Positions 54,360-64,000 of a DNA stretch of 64,000 nucleotides are shown here, piece after piece. How positions within the stretch are numbered: position 1 is the stretch's first letter; each line of letters starts with the position of its first letter. The notes below the pieces were generated by a model. It saw nothing but the letters and a program-made list of their open reading frames with translations. It did not search any database and had not been told where the DNA came from. The DNA lies in contig OW964559.2 in NCBI GenBank assembly GCA_943138885.2, positions 17,207,192 through 17,271,191 of the forward strand, given 5' to 3'. Both the position numbers and the translations under genes were made by a program. Origin of the DNA: Tholera decimalis. Taxonomy: Eukaryota > Arthropoda > Insecta > Lepidoptera > Noctuidae.

Positions 54360-57300
54360 CATTTCTGAGCGAGATTTTAATCTGTTCCTAATAAAACCAT
54401 CCCGAGCTGTAGCGTCCGTGACGCTTTTTTTTTATTTTTATTTTATTTTATTAGGGAAAACCAACAATTGTACATTTTGTCTTACAACTAGATATACATT
54501 TACATAATTACATAGGTAAACGTACAATTCACAACGTTTCCACAAATTACAATTATTTTATTTTTATTTTTATTGACTTACATACAGTATTGATAGCTTA
54601 TAATATTAGGGCTTATTTTAAACTTATACTATTAGGTTTTAAGTGTATCAATCAATTCTTTTTTAAATAAATTATGAGGTAGTGCGAATATGTCTATTTT
54701 AACAAAATATTGGTTATATATTTTGACTTGTCTGTGGAGAGGCGCCCGCTCACCCGCATTTGTACGACTAGAGGTCGTAGCAGAGTGGGTAAGCGCGTGC
54801 CTCTCGTCTTATTATGGTTCTGGGCACGACATAAAATATATTATTCACAAGTTCAGGACAATCAAATTTGTTGTGTATTAGTCCACGGAGCATCATGGCT
54901 TGGAGTAATAGACGCCTTGAATGTAGTGTAAGTAGTTTAAATTTCTGTAACGACTCTTTATATGGTAGACGCTGCAAGTGACATTTAAACTGCAAACTTT
55001 TCAAAAATTTTCGCTGAATTCTTTCAATTGTTTTGTCATATTTTGCATAGTAAGGGTCCCATATCATACACGCGTACTCTACTTGTGGTCGTACTAAAGA
55101 GTTGAAAAGATATAGATATGTGTCTGGGCGTTTGAAATCAGATGACGATCTCATTACAAGATTATACATTTGGAAAGCTTTGGCTATAATTTTTTCAATG
55201 TGTAAATTAAGGTGAAGTTTGCAGTCCAAAAGTACACCCAGATCACAAATTTGAGTTTCTTTAAGAAGGAGTTCATCGCAGAGACAGTAATTGTAGTAAA
55301 TTATATTTTTGTTTTTGAAACGAACGCTGCTGACGCTTTGAGAAGCCTCCGTCACTAGTTTTACACATCTTTCCACTGACTGTGTGTGGCAGGGAAAGTC
55401 AATAATGTCGAGGATGTGTTCTTTAGCCTTAATTCTAAGTTCATCGTTGGAGACGTGTCGCAAAATTGGTGGAGCTGATATTTCACACTCTTGCCAAAAT
55501 ATTATATCGGTGTAGTCTCGCGCACAGAAGTTAAGCTTTGGTGCTTTAAATACCCTGCGAGAGTTGCTCTTTTCTGCTTCTCTGGCCTTTAATATTTTGC
55601 GAGATGCAAGCTCTCGAATATGCTCTCTATCGTCGAATAACATGGCAATAAGCAAGTTTTCTGGGTTCGCAAAAAAAGCGTTTCTTTCGATCACCCAATT
55701 TACAATAGATATCTGACTATCAGGCAAAAATCGAGAGTATATAACCATTTGAAAAATATGCTTGGCTCCATCTTTAAATGATGAGTTTTGCTTGATTAGG
55801 AACCAAACAGGAGCGTAAACTTTGACCACGTAGTTCACAAGCAGCTGCAAATTATTTGACGGCGAAACAGTACTTACGTAAAGTCTGAGTATGCGATTGG
55901 CAGTAGTGAGCCATCTCGAATGCGCCATTTTTCCAGGTTGGCGGTTCGCTAGCTCAAGGGAACAGGAACCAGCCATCACAGCATGACACATTTCGTACAG
56001 ATACTTTTGATCCGTGCTTAGTTCCTTCACAATATTATCAGGTAATACTAGCAAATTGCCAGACACTGCACAAAAAGACGCTAGAGGTTTACTTTCACAA
56101 GCAGCTAGCTGTTTTCCAATAGGTCCTGAATATTCTTTTGGCCCAGATGTGCTACCATCCAGAGACATGAACAAATGACGAAGCGGTAATTCATTCGCGT
56201 GAAGCATACAAACACACCATTGCAACGGTCTCTTTAAATAGTTTTCCAGGTATTGAATGACACCTCCCTTCCAACCTGTATTCGTAGCAGTACCGTCGCA
56301 CCCCACACAGATCACCTCTTCCAAGTTCAACCCTTGATTTTCTAACAAAGATATGATAGAAGAGACGATCCCTTTGGCAGTGCCACGACTTGGCGTCATA
56401 TGTCCCAAATAAATAGATCCCGGCTCTGTGAGAACTGAAATGTGTTCTTGCAAGACTTCTCTGCGGTGGTACCGATCGCCTATTTTCTCGTTAATGAGTA
56501 TTTTGTTCTTTCGTCCATCAAAGTAGATACTTTTTATTACAATCGTATCAATGTCTTTGCTGGCCTTGGTCCGTGCTTTTGAAACAGCTCTATGAATTTT
56601 ATTCTTATCAATAACAAGACTTAGATCTTCGGAAGATACCAATTCTACGTCAGCTAAGACCTCCGAAGCGACCGCAGCCGCAGATCGCGTTGATAGTCCA
56701 TACCGATCACATACATTAGCTACTGTTGGCAGCGCCAGAGTGATCCGATTCAACGAAGTAGATGGAGTCTCATTTACACGCACGTCACTATTCGCAGAAA
56801 GCTCTGTTACAGGCGACTGCGGTCGAGGCGGCAACTCGCGCACCGGAACAGGATTGGTTTTTAGTGATGCACTGGGAAAACATGCGTGCTCTGACTCTTT
56901 CCGATTCAAATTTTCTTGTCTCTGATGTTTCTTTAAAAGTCTTGCTGTTTCTTTTGTGTCTATACCGCTTATTGCCATTTTTCTATCACTTCTTTGATCC
57001 AGTAAAAAGTCTCTTTCAGAAATAGGAACTTTCTTAGGTTTTATGCAGGAACAAATGTCAAACGAAGTGCACTTACAAGCAGCAATATCGAAGAGCTTGT
57101 TCGACGATTCCAAACAGCACTTCTCTTTGCTTTCGTAACTATCATTTCTTTTATTTTTGGGATATCTTATCAATGACAGGTATTTGTCGAAATATGATTT
57201 CAGCAATTGGGTAACTCGTACGTTGGAAACGATAGGAATCGAAGCTTTGGTCCAAATCGTATCAAGTTTTCCAGAAACGATTGAAAAAACTTCTGTGTTA

Positions 57301-57452
57301 GAAGGATCTTTCCCATTCTTCTGTAGTTTTAGTTCATTTTTAGTAAACAAAATGAATTTGATAACGTCACTTATCACTGGTAACTGGCGATCGTCAAGTT
57401 CTTTATATGATCCCAAAATAGCACAAGTAGTCTCACTTCGTCTTGAACCCAT
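54360..57452 (-). pseudogene. RNase H-fold (hAT-like) transposase, LINE-interrupted copy 2
   Basis: The start ATG is at 57,452. The frame is open through the position where copy 1 has its stop, and continues to VKLVTEASQSV at about 55,331. There a LINE fragment is inserted, so the frame runs on into reverse-transcriptase sequence and stops at 54,768, giving a chimeric 894-aa reading. The last codons of the transposase are found beyond the insert at 54,360-54,427 and are cut off by the duplication breakpoint. The two copies differ at roughly two percent of residues. Confidence 0.78.
54428..55330 (-). mobile_element. 5'-truncated LINE fragment inserted in the transposase
   Basis: A perfect 9-bp target duplication TGACGCTTT lies at 54,419-54,427 and 55,331-55,339. 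The 3' end is marked by a T-rich run on the plus strand (54,428-54,462). The translated part has DLGVLLDCKLHLNLHIEK and LVRPQVEYACMIWDP, the C-terminal region of a Jockey/CR1-type reverse transcriptase. It is a different lineage from the LINEs at 40 and 47 kb. Confidence 0.88.
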
Positions 57453-57882
57453 TATTATATATAACAAAAACACGTATTTTATCACAAGGAAGTGCAGAGC
57501 GACACCTTACAGCAATAAAACCGTAATAGAAATGAGACGAACTGCCTCACAGTAGAAGTAGAGAATTTAAGAAAAACAAGTCAAAACATGAATTTTGCGA
57601 GTTTGTTCCAAACCAATTCCTAACAGAAAAAATCCTGGCGTTTCCTGCAAATCATAACTTAGGGTTTCACTATCAATGAAATAAAAAATAAAATGGGAAT
57701 AATGTACATAAAATAGAATAGACGACATTGACTGGAGGGTTATTTAAGTGATAAAAAAATAAAAAAAAAATGCCGATAGAACCCTCAAGATATTTTTTTA
57801 TTATTTTTACGGTAATCTATCTAAAACTAATAATGCAACTTTTGAGGGGGCTTGAGTAGCGAAAAGCGAAAAAAAAATTTTT

Positions 57883-57894
57883 CGGGACACCCTA
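57883..57894 (-). repeat. Transposon end in arm 2
   Basis: CGGGACACCCTA, the same terminal repeat as at 49,737-49,748 in inverse. It marks the left end of transposon copy 2. Confidence 0.75.
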
Positions 57895-58500
57895 ATGTAC
57901 AATTGTATATCTTCATAGGTATAAAATTTATCAATCATGTATTCATTTGTAACGTGGCCGAGAATGTTCACCTAAGTACCTAGGTATACCTACCAACAAT
58001 AGTTTTACTCAACTTAATTTTCAAATTCCCGCAGTTGCGGGAACGTTCTAACAAGCCTCGTAAAGACAAAAGGTAGTGGAACAGTCAGTAAGAGTTTTCC
58101 ACGCTCTTCCGCTCTACCCCGATCCGGGGCTGCGGTATCTCGTTAAAACATTCTAGAAACCCAAAACCCGCAGGATGTTAAATATACCTACTATTACTAT
58201 ACTTATATATACTATACATATATATATATATATATACTATACTTATATTCGACATACAAATTTTCATTGGCAGTACTGAGTACACAGCCATTAAAAGATA
58301 ATTATAGTAATGGGTGGGAAAATCATCAAATAACTTCTCCCGCTCTGGGTTAAGCAGAAAGGAGTGTCAGACTTGTACTGACTAAAAACCCACCCTGTCC
58401 CTTCAGCTGCCCGTAAGTTCCGGGGCCGCGGTATCTTGTTAGTACATTTCCGCAACATCGGTGGGCTAGTTTTTTTACGATGAATATACAAAGCGAAGTA

Positions 58501-61500
58501 GGGTAAATACGCTAAACGTCGGCCCCCCCACAATTCTCGGCCGTCTGTACGTTTTTAGCTTGCGTTCATTCAAAAGGTAATTTAGTGACAATTTTGCTAC
58601 CTAAATTACAACCTTAGTTCATACTCTATATGTACGAACCGTTACTATTCGATTACGTCACTCGCTCTTCGCACACTGAACGTAAGTCGCGACTGCGCCG
58701 TTGAAACGTCAAGTTTGCGTTAAAGAGCAATTCCGTAAAAAATTGAACGTAAGAAAAAAGTACTGTCACAAAAGTTTACAAACAGTTTACAAGACTATCT
58801 TATACTCAATTGAATGCAATTTTTTTTTATGTACAGTGTAGATCATTAACTTTAAAAATATATATATAATGGAGTCAATTGTTGTTAATTTAACTGGTTA
58901 AAAATTTAAAATAAGAAGCAAAGAAGTACATTTTAGCGTGTCACACCTCTTGTCGCTAACTTTAACTAACCGAAGTTCATGTTTTTTTTTATACATTCTT
59001 CAGCGTTTTTTGGGAGCTTTTATTGAATATTGATTTTTCTTAATTATAACATTAATTTGACTCATAAATCTTATTATATTACAACAAAAATTCATGAAAT
59101 ATTATTTTTAAAATAAGCACCGAGGTGGACATTCCACTTTAGTCACTACTGTTTTATTTGCTTTCAGTTTTAAAATACTACCAAAGCAAGTTATTTTATT
59201 TCATTATATTATCACGGTAACATTATTGTAGTAGATCAGCCATTTATTTGTACCCATCGTGCAGTTGTGACGCAGTAATCGGTGACGAAAGCCATGTAGT
59301 TAACACGTAGTCGATTAAGAAGTCCACTATAGTCACAGCAATAACATGATACCGGTAAGTTCTTAAAACATTATTTTGTTTGCGAATTATGCCTAATGTA
59401 TGTGTGTATGTCGTGAAATAATGATTTCCTCTAAAAGAACAAAGAACATTGAGTGTTGTTGTCATTATTATTAGTAAGCGGAATTCGTCACGTCCATTTA
59501 GTGTCGTGACATATTAGTGGAACAATAATTATGACGAAATGGACACATAAGGCTAAGTTTACGTGGTGCATGTTTTACCAACAACAACTAAGATGGAGTT
59601 ATGTGTTTCTGTTAAATTATATGAATCATAATAGATGGTCTATCTTTTGACTACCTTAGTTAACGTTTACTATCGTTTTATTTACGGAACAGATTGGCTT
59701 ACATTATTGTAGATATAACTCCAAAAACCATAAGCATTTAATTTAATAAATAATAGTCAGTTATGATTTTTTATTTGTATATTTCCCTTTCAGAGTTACT
59801 CCGCGAACTTATTAATAAAATGCTTTGATGATAGACTTCAATGCCTTGGGATGTCTTGGGAATAACCCCATTTTATTTTGGCAAAAAAGTGTTTTGTATG
59901 CAAACACACAGTTGCTGCTGAAGATTCACGATTGATACATTTCTCTTTAGCCATGAATATACAAGATATTCAGTTTTTGTTGAAATCGCCATACATTTGG
60001 TGTACTTCTTGCAACTCTTGTCTTTGAGACAAGAGTTTTTTGTCTGAGAGGTATGCGGAGACTCACGGGCTCCAGGTATAATGCCATCAAACGAACAATA
60101 AAAGATATTGCGTTCGATTAGAATGTCTAAGACTGTTCTCCAAAAAAGAGGATCACAGGCACTGGTATCAAATTGTTTAGGGCTAAAAGGTGGCATTAGA
60201 TGTGTGAACACAACATAAAGTAATAAAGAAAGCTTATGCTGAGAAGTATTATATAATATGAAGAATTTCTTAAGTTGATTTTAAATGAAAAATGTTTTGA
60301 TTTTGTTTATTTGTTAATGTTTGATTTTTTTATTAATATTTTTGTTTATTAAACTTGTTATGAACATCGCTTATGTTTCAATTTAGTAACGATAACATTT
60401 CCTACGAAGTCACTGTCACAATTTTATATTCCAAGTTTTAGGCTGTAAAGTGGAATTTATTACTAGTAATGGTTTATTGTGGGATGAAATATAATAGAAT
60501 ATGATGCTCATTTTTATTTAAAATAGTTTGAATCATTTTCAAGGAGCCAAATTAACTACAAAGTTAAAAATATAAGTCGCACTGACCTAAAACGTGACGA
60601 AAATATTTTAATATGTGATTTAAAGCTAGAAATATATTTCAAATAGGGTAAACGAAATTGATTTCAAAAAGAGTATATTTATTTTAGCTAAACATTGTTA
60701 AGAATTTGTAAAAGATTAATCACATTGCTGATAAAATATTGCGTTAGTGGTCGTTACTAAATGGACAGTGCTTCTCATAGATCATGTTTAATCGTCCGTT
60801 TTTTTTAAACTGTATACTATTTAGTTATAAATTATACATTTTTCTTAAACTTTGATAAATGCTGCATCGATTCATAAAGAAAACTAAAAAAGAAAATTTT
60901 AAAATTGGCCATTTTGTCCCCTTCGTAACGGTACAATTTTTCACGGAATGGCTCTAAAAGTAGTTTACCTGATGTGAATACCCATACTTCGGAAATTGAT
61001 ATTACTACGGTAAGACATTTCTTTATTTTTGTTTTGAGCTTTATTATCACTAAAACGTTATTTTTACTATATTTTGAGATAGTTTTTTCAACGTTTTGCG
61101 TATTGTTTTAAGGGCAAAATAGGAGGCCGTCAATAGAGCACCAGTTTTGACTTAAAACCCGATTCTCGGCCGTGGCCGACTTAAAGTAAATGCAGTCTGT
61201 TGTATAAATTCCAATTCTACCAATTCCATTGGTTTAACAAGAGAATTTGCAAAGCTTACAGACAAATAAATCTATTTTACGTTTAATTGCCAAATACCGG
61301 CCGGGGTGATATTAGTTGAATCTCGAGAAATAAGGTACACGAAATAGGGGCCGACATTAGAAATATTAAGGATCGTAATGTCGACCAGCCTCAAATTCGG
61401 ACGCCACTATACAGGCTGATTACTTTTGTATTTTTTCATTGATTGGGTGGTAGGTAGTCATTTTTAATTTATTTATCAAACTTATTTTCTCATATTTTAT

Positions 61501-61562
61501 TAATTTTATTAAGAAGTTTAGTTTTAATGTAGGCATTGACAATACTGAAAACATATTTATGG
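58501..61562. other. Intergenic DNA, no gene recognised
   Basis: A 112-codon minus frame (59,873-60,211) and shorter ones show no similarity I know. GTCGGCC and CTCGGCCG motifs cluster at the edges (58,518-58,545; 61,150-61,180; 61,345-61,390) and reappear in the palindrome arms. Confidence 0.45.
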
Positions 61563-62656
61563 TAGCTAATTATGGTTTGGGAATTTGGGATATAAATATA
61601 AATTGCTCTTTGGAACTTGCTACCTATGAAACCCTTGTTTAATAGCTTAAAATATCTTTGAAGTTTACTTACTTTCATTGATTCATTAACCTGCACGTGA
61701 CAAAAAGCTCGTTCGATTTCACTTAATGCTTTTAATTTAAGGTACTACAATGACAGAGCAGGTAGATGCAAGGCCTTCGCGAAAGCAAAGATAATTATGC
61801 GGTTACCATCGTAATAAAATAAAAGAAGCTCTTGGGGCAAAAGGTAATAGGATGTCCATTCGTGCATTAAACTATTTGGCGTCCCACGAACAACGTTACA
61901 AGTATTTTATTTTCAACCGACGACAAAAAGAGGAGGTTATCAATTCGACGCGTATACTTGTTTTTTTTTTATGTATGTTGACCGATTACTCGAAGACGGC
62001 TGGACCGATTTGGAAAATTCTTTTTTTTTTTGATAGGGTATACTTCGAAATTGGTATCATTTGTCACCAAGTCAGGATCTGATGATGGGATTCTGGAGAA
62101 ATCGAGGGAACACTTCAAATATTATAGGCACACCTATGACGTTTTGGGTATTTCTTATAGTAACTTGTGCAGTTGCTCTCAAAAAGTACCATTTGGGGAA
62201 GTGGAACTAATGATGAAGATCACAGATGGCCGCCGAAACTACTCAATAATAAGTATTTCGTGGATTGCGATTCGATTATTTGAATATGGATGTTAAGCAC
62301 TTTATGCTCGTCACAATGCATATGGTGATGTATAGCTGATGGTGAAGTACCAGAAGAACTCCTCAAAAATTAACGGCCCAACATTGGGAAAAGCAATATT
62401 TTGTAAAATGTTATAAGTAGTTGACATTTAGGCTCTTGTAAATAGGTAAATTAAAAATCAACCAACTAAAAAGAGTGAAATAAAAAGTATTAAGGTTTAG
62501 ATGAGTCGAGAACGAAAAAACCCTAAAGTCGGCCATTCACGGCCCATGGTCGGTCGCGTTTTTCCCAAATGTCGGCCGGGTATAGGCTGTTTTAAATTAA
62601 GACTGACAAATATTATTAATATGATTTATTTTGGCAGGAATCTAATATCACACTAA
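61563..62656 (+). repeat. Left arm of a long palindrome
   Basis: This 1,094-bp arm is repeated inverted at 62,907-64,000 with few differences (one T/C change near 62,058 and homopolymer length changes). It includes repeat copy D. Confidence 0.92.
61909..62489 (+). repeat. Hairpin-tailed repeat family, copy D
   Basis: It starts 'tttcaaccgacgac' and follows copy B closely, without the hairpin directly attached. Confidence 0.85.
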
Positions 62657-62906
62657 GTATACATTTGTAATTGTATTTGTTTATTACTAAAATATATTTT
62701 TCCCCTCAACAATGTTAGGTACTAAAATAATATCAAAATAAAACATCACAATATAAAAACTTTTTACCAAAAAATTAAACCGACTCCCAAAAAACACAGC
62801 AAAGTGAAAAATAACTTTAATTTCGGAAGTCGGTGACAAAAACGAAAATACAAAACTAAAGACACCGACTACCGAAATTAAAGTTATTTTTCACTTTGCT
62901 GTGTTT
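62657..62906. repeat. Palindrome centre containing the family hairpin
   Basis: A 250-bp spacer whose right part (about 62,757-62,906) holds the same self-complementary unit as 20,408-20,591, with 'aaaaacacagcaaagtg' in the left arm. Confidence 0.85.
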
Positions 62907-64000
62907 TTAGTGTGATATTAGATTCCTGCCAAAATAAATCATATTAATAATATTTGTCAGTCTTAATTTAAAACAGCCTATACCCGGCCGACATTTGGGA
63001 AAAACGCGACCGACCATGGGCCGTGAATGGCCGACTTTAGGGTTTTTTCGTTCTCGACTCATCTAAACCTTAATACTTTTTATTTCACTCTTTTTAGTTG
63101 GTTGATTTTTAATTTACCTATTTACAAGAGCCTAAATGTCAACTACTTATAACATTTTACAAAATATTGCTTTTCCCAATGTTGGGCCGTTAATTTTTGA
63201 GGAGTTCTTCTGGTACTTCACCATCAGCTATACATCACCATATGCATTGTGACGAGCATAAAGTGCTTAACATCCATATTCAAATAATCGAATCGCAATC
63301 CACGAAATACTTATTATTGAGTAGTTTCGGCGGCCATCTGTGATCTTCATCATTAGTTCCACTTCCCCAAATGGTACTTTTTGAGAGCAACTGCACAAGT
63401 TACTATAAGAAATACCCAAAACGTCATAGGTGTGCCTATAATATTTGAAGTGTTCCCTCGATTTCTCCAGAATCCCATCATCAGATCCTGACTTGGTGAC
63501 AAATGGTACCAATTTCGAAGTATACCCTATCAAAAAAAAAAGAATTTTCCAAATCGGTCCAGCCGTCTTCGAGTAATCGGTCAACATACATAAAAAAAAA
63601 AACAAGTATACGCGTCGAATTGATAACCTCCTCTTTTTGTCGTCGGTTGAAAATAAAATACTTGTAACGTTGTTCGTGGGACGCCAAATAGTTTAATGCA
63701 CGAATGGACATCCTATTACCTTTTGCCCCAAGAGCTTCTTTTATTTTATTACGATGGTAACCGCATAATTATCTTTGCTTTCGCGAAGGCCTTGCATCTA
63801 CCTGCTCTGTCATTGTAGTACCTTAAATTAAAAGCATTAAGTGAAATCGAACGAGCTTTTTGTCACGTGCAGGTTAATGAATCAATGAAAGTAAGTAAAC
63901 TTCAAAGATATTTTAAGCTATTAAACAAGGGTTTCATAGGTAGCAAGTTCCAAAGAGCAATTTATATTTATATCCCAAATTCCCAAACCATAATTAGCTA
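62907..64000 (-). repeat. Right arm of the long palindrome (runs off the window)
   Basis: Inverse of 61,563-62,656. The match holds up to the last base of the window, so the true arm length is unknown. Contains repeat copy E (63,079-63,654). Confidence 0.92.
63079..63654 (-). repeat. Hairpin-tailed repeat family, copy E
   Basis: The palindromic partner of copy D, ending 'gtcggttgaaaataaa'. Confidence 0.85.

Larger units (their letters stand above)
54360..58500 (-). repeat. Arm 2 of the large inverted segmental duplication
   Basis: Inverse of 48,259-52,392. It begins abruptly inside the transposase coding sequence ('catttctgagcg') and ends at 'aaagcgaagta'. A LINE fragment is inserted at 54,428-55,330, absent from arm 1. 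Confidence 0.88.

Noticed and set aside
54771..54845. tRNA-like stretch (gtagcagagtgggtaagcg, resembling an A box)
   Set aside because: It lies in the C-terminal coding part of the LINE fragment on the other strand, has no good B box or acceptor stem, and is best explained as LINE sequence.
59873..60211. 112-codon minus-strand frame
   Set aside because: No similarity I recognise and no supporting signals. It may be an exon, but I cannot defend it.
1..64000. CRISPR arrays, bacterial operons or riboswitches
   Set aside because: The sequence is eukaryotic with spliced genes and insect-type repeats. No regularly spaced repeat array was seen.

Overview
The window is a piece of insect nuclear DNA, most probably from a moth or butterfly. 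It is AT-rich and gene-poor, with spliced genes and dense layers of transposon debris. The repeats at 2,350-2,792, 40,150-40,516 and 48,285-48,470 look like ones common in Lepidoptera (from memory, not searched). It holds one clear host gene and one large virus-like transposon with no frame broken by a stop or frameshift; the rest is repeats, dead transposases and anonymous AT-rich DNA.

The main object is a Polinton/Maverick (adintovirus-like) element at 4,481-19,206 (14.7 kb). Its ends are exact: terminal inverted repeats (TIRs) of about 1.9 kb start AGTAGTAGTG, and a perfect 6-bp target duplication CACCTC lies at 4,475-4,480 and 19,207-19,212. The target was itself a repeat. Leftward from the right TIR it carries protein-primed DNA polymerase B (with a 95-bp intron), packaging ATPase, two small conserved proteins, a DD35E integrase with chromodomain, a penton-like minor capsid protein, a core/pVI-like protein and a hexon-like major capsid protein. 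The genes from ATPase to hexon nearly all touch or overlap. Each TIR carries an adenain-like maturation protease and, divergent from it, a spliced orphan gene (162 aa) with a canonical TATA-initiator promoter. Inside the left TIR there is a decayed tandem copy of the orphan gene, then a BIR (inhibitor-of-apoptosis) gene. The element could in principle replicate, package, integrate and interfere with host cell death; this is inference from gene content.

The host gene spans 30,330-37,460: six coding exons, all joined in frame, encode a 509-aa zona pellucida-type membrane protein with signal peptide, a possible furin-like site and a transmembrane segment. Its introns hold a PIF/Harbinger relic, a LINE 3' end and a hAT MITE with perfect 8-bp target duplication.

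From 40 kb on: frameshifted LINE reverse transcriptases (40.6-41.9 and 47.1-48.1 kb), an IS630/Tc1-like transposase that has lost its last catalytic block (43.6-44.6 kb), and a 4.1-kb inverted segmental duplication (48,259-52,392 against 54,360-58,500) whose arms each hold a differently broken RNase H-fold transposase. At the right edge a long palindrome (61,563-62,656 against 62,907-64,000) runs off the window. A repeat family with a perfect hairpin of about 190 bp recurs through the window. 891-1,565, 20,600-23,356, 24,537-30,029, 44,569-45,148 and 58,501-61,562 hold no gene I can support.
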